Shown here in pieces: positions 56,601 through 64,000 of a stretch of DNA of 64,000 bases. Source of the stretch: Corythoichthys intestinalis. Its lineage: Eukaryota > Chordata > Actinopteri > Syngnathiformes > Syngnathidae. The DNA lies in NCBI RefSeq assembly GCF_030265065.1, contig NC_080413.1, forward strand, positions 253,001 through 317,000, in the 5' to 3' direction. The stretch's first letter is position 1. Each line of letters begins with the position of its first letter. The position numbers were made by a program, and so were the translations under genes. The notes below the pieces were generated by a model, which did not search any database, was not told where the DNA came from, and saw only the letters and a list, made by a program, of their open reading frames with translations.

Positions 56601-59600
56601 AATACTTTCATTTTTTGGACAATTATAAAATGAGAAATACAGAGATAAAAAATGGACAAAATAAAACCAAATATTCAGTTTGTTCTTTATAACATTTTTA
56701 CAAAATAAAATTAAAAAATCATACGTTACTGTTCAAAAGTTTGGGGCCTAAGTGACTGTATCATATTGGATTTTTCATTAGGTACACTACGGTTCAAAAG
56801 TCTGGGGTCTTTTGCACGGTAGTGTATGTCCATTTAAATTCTGTGTCGATGGGTAAAATATCAAAATAAGCTGTTTTAACTTTTACAAATTTCTAATTTT
56901 TTTACTTCAAATTTATCATATTTCGTTATACAATAAAATTGTTTTTTTTTGGGTCATGATTTTCGCGTCAGAGTACGAAACGGTGGCCGCAAATCAAAAC
57001 GGGCGACTTTCGATGACCTCTGCGGGAGGGAATTCAAGTGAAACAGAAACAAAAAGCCAAACTGGCATTGAATCGTTAAAATCGGATTTAAAAAAAAAAA
57101 AGAAGTGTGAATTAAGTGAAATCCAGCCCCGTCGTTATACTGTTGCCTCTTTGGAAAAAGGCAAAAGCATTTGAATAGGAGGTCAAGTAGGAAATATTGG
57201 TCCGAGCGCAGGAGATTGGAGTTATTGTGGCCGACTTTGATGAGCCGCGGCGGACCACCCAGTCGGCCGGCAATTAGACGCAACTGAAAAGAGAGACGGC
57301 TACAAGTGGACACCTGTCAATCTCTTTAATTAGCCGCCATCCCGGAGCGCACAATGGCCGACAAAAGGATTACGCCGACGACGGATTAGAAGAAGCCTAA
57401 ACGCCTCTTTTGCATTGGCGTGACGACTATTTGACTCGGCTCAAACCAAAACAGCCGGCAGAAAATCTTTCACTGCTTTGCTTGTAAAATAAAGTTTGGG
57501 TCATCTAACTTTGTAAAGTGACAGAATTACCAATTATAATGGAGTGAGTCCAATGGTAAAATTGTTTTGATTTCAGTCAAAACAATCTTTGCTTCTCGAT
57601 GACTTCATTTACATTCAACAAATCTAGATAAAGCAACTCAAAGCCAGGAAGCCAGGGGAGGGCACGTTTGACACCCCAGATATAAAACATTGTAACAAGG
57701 AAATCAAAATAGTATTAATACTAAATAAAGAAATGTAACAAATAAGATTTTAAAAATACAAGTAAACGCAAAAAGTTCATAAAAAAACGGATGGAACTTA
57801 TATATAAATTGTCGACGACTTGAAATAAAGCGCCTCGCCGCCGGTCAGAGGTTGGGCGGAGTTGTTAGTTTGTGGCTTTAGCTCCACAATGGCCACCGGC
57901 AGAGTTTTGGGCGCAGCTGCTCGGCGGACGCAAAGACCCCCCGCCGGCCTTGTCAAAAGGGGAATTTAACTCGGCTTTCGGGCTCTTCGCCGCTAGATCG
58001 CGAGCGACGTCGCGAGTCGGCCGTTTAGGAAAAATGCTTTGCTCTGTCCCTCCCTGGTGGGGTCAGATTTTTGCCGTCTTCATTTTTTCTTTCTTGTTAA
58101 CTCTGTTGCCTGGAATTTCTTCATTTGAGGACACCCGATTGACTGATTTTGGGACAGTTTTGGGCCATTCCGGTGTGCAGTTTGGGTTATTGAGCGCAAT
58201 AGACATGCGGCTGTCGTGAACTGAAATGTTGATTACTAGTTGACGTCCAAGTACAGCTGGGCGATTTAGCCAAAATTTACCGTTACCGAAATGGTTTGTG
58301 ATGCCCGAAGGCGTTTTGACCCCGTGGGCAAATTCGTTTTTTAATGAAACGAAAAAAAGAAACTATTTTCAGCCCGCTTTGACGACGCGTTGTTCGTCAA
58401 TGTTCATTCCCCTTAAAGTACAGCCAGTGTCCTTACGAGTGATGTCACGAGACTATCAGGAAATCAAACAAACAAGCGCGTTGCTATCAATTGGTACGCT
58501 ACCGCTACAAGTGACCGTGATGGAGTCGGATAATAGCGAAAGGGCTGGCGGTAGCCAGGCCACAGGCATTTCGAGTACAGCATTACAGTGGAATGAAAAA
58601 GTATCTGAACCTTTTGGAACGTCTCACATTTCTGCATAAAATCCCCATCAAATGTGATCTGATCTTTGTCAAAATCACACAGATGAAGAACCAGTGTCTG
58701 CTTGAACTGAAACCACCCAACATTTATAGGTTTTCATATTTTAATGAGGATAGTACAGTTTGCAAACAATGACACATTTAATGTCTTGTGGCCCACCCCT
58801 TTGCCAACAGTAACTTCAACCAGACGCTTCCTGTTGCTGCAGATCAGTCTGGCACATCGATCAGGACTAAACTTGGTGCATTCCTCTCTACGAACTGCTG
58901 TAGTTCAGTCAGATTCCTGGGATGTCTGGCATGAATCTCTGTCTTTAGGTCATGCCACAGCATCTCGGTGAGGTTCAAGTCTGGACTTTGACTTTGCCTC
59001 TCCCGAATGTGTATTTTGTTCTTTTGAAACCATTCTGAAGTTGATTTACTTCTGCGTTTTGGATCATTATCTTGTTGCAGCATCCATCCTCTTTTTAGCT
59101 TCAACTGTCTGACCGACGGCCTAAGGTTTTCCTGAAAAACTTTTGAATTCATTCTTCCATGGTCCAGGTCCCGAGGCAGCAAAACAGCCCCAAATCATGA
59201 TGCTCCCGCCATCATGCTTCACTGTGGAGATGAGGTGTCGATGTTGGTGAGCTGTTCCATTTTTCCTCCACACATGATGTTGTTTGTTACTCCCAAACAA
59301 TTCAACTTTGGTTTCATCAGTCCACAAAATATTTTGCCAAAACGTCTGTGGAGTGTCCAAGTGCCTTTTTGGGAACAATAAACGAGCAACAATGTTTATT
59401 TCAGACAGCAGTGGCTTCCTCCGTGGAGTCCTCTCATGAACACCATTCTTGCCCATATAGCTGATGTGTGCACAGAGATATCGGACTGTGCCAGTGATTT
59501 CTGTAAGTCTTTAGCAGACACTTTTTTACCTCTGAGTATTCTGCGCTGAACTCTTGGCATCATCTTTGGTGGACAGCCACTTCTTGGGAGAGAAGCAACA

Positions 59601-61608
59601 GTGCCAAACTCTCTCCATTTGTAGACAACTTCTCTGACTGTCGATTGTTAAACATCCAAACTTTTAGAAATGGTTTTGTATCCTTTGCCACCTTTATACA
59701 AAACAACAATCCTTGATAACAGGTCTTCAGACAGCTCTTTTGACCCAGCCATGATGCACATCAGACAATGCTTCTCATCAAGACAATTCTTACCAGGTGT
59801 GTTTTATAGTGGGCAGGGCAGCTTGAAACCACTCATCAGTGATTGGGCACACACCTGACTACAATTGTTTAGTACAAATTGGTTTCAAATGCTCTTTAAG
59901 TCTCCTTAGGCAGAGGGTTCACTTATTCCCCCCCCCCCCCACTGTCATTGTTTGCATGCCATCCTCATTTAAACATGAAACCTATAAGGGTGGTTTTAGC
60001 TAAAGCAGACACTGTATTTTACATCTGTGTGATTTTGACAAAGATCAGATCACATTTGATGGCGATTTTATGCAGACATGTGAGAAATTCCAAAAGGTTC
60101 AGATACTTTTTCAATCCACTGTAGTTGACGCTCATAGTGCGGTGTCGCTGCCTAGAAATAACTCGATGTCGGTTGTATTCGAGAAGGACGACGAATCATG
60201 GAGCCCTACATCAGTTTGACAGTCCATTTCATAGACAACAAGTGGGAGCTGCGAACCCCGGGTGCTGGATACAGCCTATTTCACAGACGACCACATGGGT
60301 GAAATGACCGCTCAAGGCCTGCAACGAATGCTCTCTATGCGGGACCTGAAGTCGCCACCACCGACGGCGGCGCTAACCTTGTCGAAGTGGCCGAACTTCA
60401 TGAGTGGATTGGGCACGGACCGCATCTAGCAATCAATAAGTCACGTTATTTTGTATTTCTTTTCAGCATAAAGTATAATCCGACAGTATAGTCTATAATA
60501 TGACCGTTTAATGGCCACAGCTATTTTTCTGTATGTGCTTGCTTTATTCTGCGTCATTACTGCCATCATAAAAGCTTAAATGTTTCATTGGCATAAGAGA
60601 GCAGTATAGCTTAATATGTGTATGGTGTGTGCGTGCGTGTATTTCAGAAAATGCTCGGGAAAACCCCCCTGAAACCTTGAAGTAAACACTTGTGTGTAGT
60701 ACTCATCTCACAGCAGCCATTAACAATAGGTTGTCTGATAATCGGTCCTCTGTTTGAAGTGCACTGTTCGAGCCCCTCTTGCTGTAAGTCATTTGTCTTA
60801 AAATGACATTTTTGTCACACAGTGGCCAAAGCAATATTTACAATGTTGTACATTGTTCAAGTCATACAAGCCGTTCTAAATGTTCATAATTGAATGCTTA
60901 CTGATTTCAAGATATTTTTATATGCTCAATGTTTACACTGCATGTACAATTGTTAAATACGTTCAATAGAAAGCTGGCAAACAAATCAACGAGAAATGGT
61001 TCATTTGTATCACATGTATTGATTCAGATTCAAAATATATAACAGTCCGCTTGGGCAAATTTATTATCATTTATCTTTATCGAGGTAAATCCACTAAATT
61101 TACCGTGATAAGTACTCAAGGCCATATCGCCCAATAATGGAGTTTTTTTTTTTTTTGTAGGTCCGAGTTGAAAATCAGCATGAGCGAATGAAAACGTTGA
61201 ATGTGTGTGAAGTTTTTGGGAAATTTGGCCTCAACTTGTACCTTTTCGCCAAAACTGACTGAAAACTTTTGTGTGACTTGGACCATCGCTTTAGGACAAG
61301 AAGAATTTTGAAAATTGGAAATGTTTTGGAAAGCGTTAGGGGCAAAAACCAAAAAGAACCCACGGCGTGCCAATTTTGGAAACATTTGGGAACGGCGCGA
61401 ACAGGTCACAGCGTGCGCGCTGCGCGCCTGACGGAGAAATCTTGTTTGCTCGGCTTTGGAAAGCGTCCCCGAAACGAGAGTCTTACTTTGGAAGTTGTGT
61501 TGATGACCGCCGCGGGGGGAGCGGAAGTTTCCTTGGTTGTGGTAATTGCCGGGAGGTGGGGCGTTGCTGTATTGGCCTCCTCCGCTATGTTCCTTTCTGA
61601 GGGAGTGG
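53660..61608 (-). CDS. xrn2: 5'-3' exoribonuclease 2 (XRN2), C-terminal exons only
   Basis: Nuclear 5'-3' exonuclease for rRNA/snoRNA processing and transcription termination (torpedo). Minus-strand exons in order: 61608-61487, a possible exon 55338-55267, then 55110-55047, 54614-54440 and 53719-53660. Phases agree with or without the uncertain one. Only the disordered Gly/Gln/Tyr-rich tail is here: EHSGGGQYSNAPPPGNYHNQ, SPYRGGHGWDRAQPSQRGAY, RGGGGYRQHFDQH, and the end YPAPPPSRRYTWK, matching human YPLPPPSGRYNWN. The catalytic part lies beyond the right edge. Placement next to an NKX2-4-like gene agrees with human synteny. The last long intron (55339-61486) holds nested transposons. Confidence 0.85.
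55267..55338 (-). other. xrn2: Possible additional xrn2 exon
   Basis: Good acceptor (TTGTATTTCTTGGCGCGCAG) and a GTGGGT donor bound a 72-nt open stretch reading GGAQRTGSWSSPRQRWKPLA in the phase that the neighbours need. No family memory confirms it. Confidence 0.4.
55472..56453. mobile_element. hAT-type element with exact 8-bp target duplication
   Basis: Starts CAGGAGTCGGGAACCTTTTC GGC, ends GATTCAGACATCTG, flanked by CTCTATCG (55464-55471, 56454-56461). Right part has AAAGAGCCGGATCCGGCTCG CGAGCC, typical of this family. Poly-A run at 56351-56375. xrn2 intron. Confidence 0.82.
56726..56826. mobile_element. Tc1-type terminal remnant pair
   Basis: TTACTGTTCAAAAGTTTGGG GCC and TACACTACGGTTCAAAAGTC TGGGGTC are direct copies of one Tc1-like end, about 60 bp apart. 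No element body. Confidence 0.55.
57220..57430. other. Candidate conserved non-coding element near the NK2 genes
   Basis: Repeat-free, moderate GC, with homeodomain-type core CTCTTTAATTAGCCGCC and ACAATGGCCGACAAAAGGAT. No reading frame or repeat explains it. Suggested only by composition, motif and location. Confidence 0.3.
57800..58230. other. Unexplained GC-rich block in xrn2 intron
   Basis: An open frame of 115 codons (57872-58219) with no recognised product; the first half is GC-rich and unlike the repeats around it. It might be regulatory DNA or an old exon. Confidence 0.3.
58255..61137 (+). mobile_element. hAT (ZBED-like) element split by a Tc1 insertion
   Basis: Left CAGCTGGGCGATTTAGCCAA AATTTACCG, right GGCCATATCGCCCAATA. 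Just before the Tc1 is an open start, MESDNSERAGGSQATG; after it, at 60179-60450, comes the hAT catalytic region SLTVHFIDNKWELRT and VEVAELHEWIGHG, with a stop inside. About 1.35 kb without the Tc1, so most of the transposase is deleted. Confidence 0.7.
58586..60121 (-). mobile_element. Near full-length Tc1/mariner element
   Basis: TA-flanked, with inverted termini of about 120 bp: CAGTGGAATGAAAAAGTATC TGAACC ... and GGTTCAGATACTTTTTCAAT CCACTG. The transposase runs on the minus strand from ATG at 59753 to about 58844. Marks: MAGSKELSEDLLSRIVVLYK, KHDGGSIMIWGCFAASGPG, ILWTDETKVELFGSN, MLQQDNDPKRRSKSTSEWF, SQSPDLNLTEMLWHDLK, i.e. the DDE core of Tc1. A stop near codon 35 and at least two frame changes break it. 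Inserted in the hAT element. Confidence 0.88.
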
Positions 61609-61689
61609 CTGCAGGAGGCGGGAGGGAAAAAAAAAAAAAAAAAAAAAAACGCTCATCAGCCATTCTAAACACGGCACCTTCGAGGGACG

Positions 61690-61790
61690 CCAGATGTTCA
61701 ATTATTCCGCTTTCTTAATGATAATGTGGACGTGCGCGGGAGGAAGCGGAGATCATAATCAAGCGCGGCTGCTTAATAGCCAAACATTTT
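61690..61790. other. Candidate conserved non-coding element, xrn2 intron
   Basis: Repeat-free GTTCAATTATTCCGCTTTCT TAATGATAATG and CATAATCAAGCGCGGCTGCT TAATAGCC contain several TAAT homeodomain cores. Suggested by motif density alone; located directly upstream of an xrn2 exon acceptor. Confidence 0.3.
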
Positions 61791-61987
61791 TACACAGCGT
61801 CACAAAATTGAGGAAACTCTGTTTTATCCCGTATTGATGTCAAAATTCCTCTTTTCGGAAGCTCTTAAAAATGAATATTCTCTTAATTGCGTTGTGTTAA
61901 ATGTTTGAAATACTTTGTTTTTTTGTCAATTTTATTCAAAAACATTATTTTCTATTTATTTTAGCTGTTATATATACGCATGTACAT

Positions 61988-63012
61988 ACTGGTCCTCAAA
62001 AAATTAGCATATTGCGATAAAGGCTCATTATTTTCTGCAATGTACTGATAAACATTAGACTTTCATATATTTTAGATTCATTACACACAACTGAAGTAGT
62101 TCAAGCCTTTTATTGTTTTAATATTGATGATTTTGGCAAAAAAGTCAAGAAAAAACAAAAATCCCTATCTCAAAAAATGAGCATATCATGAAAAGGTACT
62201 CTAAAGAAGCTACCAACCCAAACATCCGAATCAACGAATGAACTCAAAACCCCTGCAAAAGATTCCTGAGGCTTTATAAACTCCACCACCAGCCTGGTTC
62301 ATGACTCAAAACCACAATCATGGGCATGATTGGCGATCTGACTGCTGTCCAGAAGGCCATCATTGACACCCTCAAGCAAGAGGCTAAGACACAGAAAGAA
62401 ATTTCTGAGCGAATATCTGTTCCCAGAGTGCTGTATAAAGGCTCCTCAGTGGGAAGGAAAAAGTGTGGCAGAAAACGCTGCACAACCAGAAGTGGTGACC
62501 GCACCCTGAGAAATATTGTGGAGAAGGGCAGCAGAAACAGTGGACTGAATCTGGAGTGCAAACATCCAGAGCCACCGTGCACAGGCGTGTGCTGGAAATG
62601 GGCTACAGGTGCCGCGTTCCCCGGGTCAAGCCACTTTTGAACCTGAAACAGCGGCAGAAGTGCCTGACCTGGGCTACAGAGAAGCAGCACTGGACTGTTG
62701 CTCAGTGGTCCAAAGTATTTTTTTTCAGATGAAAGCAAATTTTGCATGTCATTCAGAAATCAAGGTGCCAGAGTTTGGAGGAAGACTGAGGAGAAGGAAA
62801 CGCCAAAATGCCAGTGTCAAGTATCCACAGTCAGTGATGGTCTGGGGTGCCATGTCAGCTGCTGGTGTTGGTCTACTGTGTTTTATCAATGCAGCTAGCT
62901 ATCAGGAGATTTTGGAGCACTTCATACTTCCATCTGCTGAAAAGCTTTACAGACATGAAGATTTCATTTTTCAGCACGACCTGGCACCTGCTCAGTGCCA
63001 AAACCACTGGTA
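61988..63012 (+). mobile_element. Tc1/mariner element, 3' truncated
   Basis: Left end ACTGGTCCTCAAAAAATTAG CATATTGCG. Transposase on the plus strand from ATG 62320: MGMIGDLTAVQKAIIDTLKQ, then after frame changes TVAQWSKVFFSDESKF-like sequence, SVMVWGAMSAAGVG and FIFQHDLAPAQC. No right terminal repeat before the next element, so the end is lost. At least three frame changes. Confidence 0.78.
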
Positions 63013-63163
63013 AATGGTTTACTGGCCGTGGCGTTACTGTGCAGAGCCAAGTGAGAGAAGGGGGGGCTTATTACAGCTTAGCTCGGTGACTAGCTAGGAC
63101 ATTGCTCAAAAATCTCGGCGAGGACAGTACAATGGCATATAATACATATTCTTGGATAGTTAA

Positions 63164-63985
63164 CAGTGCCCTCCATAATTGCACCCCTGAAAAAGATGTG
63201 TTTTTTAGCTTCTAATATTTTGTTTAATTCAAATAATATGGGACCTTAATGGACAAAAAGAGAAAAATCCAACCTTAAATACAAGTGCATTCATTCAGTG
63301 GGGAAAAAAATCTCACACAAAAATACACACGGTCCCAGGCTTCAACGGGGACCGTGTGCTTTGGTCAGATGACACCAAGATTGAGCTTTTTGCCAACAAA
63401 CACTAAGTGGCTCTGGCGTGCCACGAAAGATGCGCATGCTGAAAAGCACCTCATACCCACTGTGAAGTATGGGGGTGGGTCAGTGATGCTGTGGGGCTGT
63501 TTGGCTTCCAAAGGCCCTGGGAACCTTGTTAGGGTGTATGGCATCATGAATGCTTTGAAATACCAGGACATTTGAAATCAAAATCTGTTGTCCTCTGCCC
63601 GAAAGCTGAAGATGGGTCGTCACTGGGTCTTTCGGCAAGACAATGACCCTACACATATGGCCAAATCTACACAGAAATGGTTCACCAGACACAAAATCAA
63701 GCTCCTCCCATGGCCATCTCAGTCCCCAGACCTTGTTTTGTTGGCAAAAGGGGGTTGTACGAAGTATTAACACCAGGGGTGCTAATAATTGTGACACACA
63801 TTATTTGACGTCAAATAAGTTTTTCTTTACGTGGGATTTTTTCCCCACTGAATGAATGCACTTGTATTGAAGGTTGGATTTTTCTCTTGTTTTCCATTAA
63901 GGTCCCATATTATTTGAATAAAAAAATTATTAGAAGCTAAAAAACACATCTTACACATCCAGGGATGCAATTATGGAGGGCACTG
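63164..63985 (+). mobile_element. Tc1/mariner element, internally deleted
   Basis: Left CAGTGCCCTCCATAATTGCA CCCC, right GATGCAATTATGGAGGGCAC TG followed by TA. Remnants: HLIPTVKYGGGSVMLWGC and [20 protein letters not shown]. About 820 bp, roughly half of a full element. 63013-63163 between the two Tc1 elements shows nothing. Confidence 0.8.
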
Positions 63986-64000
63986 TATTTTGAGATTTCG

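Overview
This is nuclear DNA from a ray-finned fish, probably a spiny-rayed (percomorph) teleost. The evidence is small exons separated by short GT-AG introns, an E2F6 with an N-terminal THAP domain (known from zebrafish), U17 snoRNAs inside rps7 introns (as known for pufferfish), and many fish-type Tc1 and hAT elements and tRNA-derived SINEs. Coding exons are GC-rich; introns and spacers are AT-rich and full of transposon debris. The species cannot be fixed from this sequence.

Left to right, the host genes are: e2f6 (+, 1-6432, first exon cut by the window edge), rps7 (+, 7143-12592, four U17/SNORA73 copies in introns 2-5), cnksr3 (+, 15864-24620), ndufaf7 (-, 25106-30608), cebpz (+, 31126-42282), cebpzos (-, 42289-44185, tail-to-tail with cebpz), two NK2-class homeobox genes in tandem (+, 48278-49026 nkx2.2-like; 51170-52776 nkx2.4/2.1-like), and the 3' end of xrn2 (-, 53660-61608, continuing past the right edge). 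Exon joins were worked out by eye. In every gene the reading phases agree, and the deduced lengths are close to those recalled for human proteins: RPS7 194 aa (human 194), CEBPZ 1044 (1054), NDUFAF7 444 (441), CEBPZOS 80 (80), CNKSR3 521 (555).

Several arrangements look functional. ndufaf7 and cebpz are divergent and share a short upstream region. cebpz and cebpzos have stop codons 6 bp apart and antisense 3' ends. The nkx2.4-like gene and xrn2 converge, matching the human XRN2/NKX2-4 order. e2f6 has a 74-bp AT-AC (U12-type) intron inside its E2F core.

The rest is mobile DNA: hAT elements with 8-bp target duplications, Tc1-like elements flanked by TA, two kinds of longer terminal-inverted-repeat element, two SINEs, and a very abundant short palindromic repeat with more than 25 full or partial copies. 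At 44.5-45.9 kb four layers are nested: palindromic repeat, hAT element, TIR element and SINE. The most biologically unusual genes are the two NK2 homeobox genes, which are short, lack the NK2-specific domain and share an uncommon homeodomain substitution.
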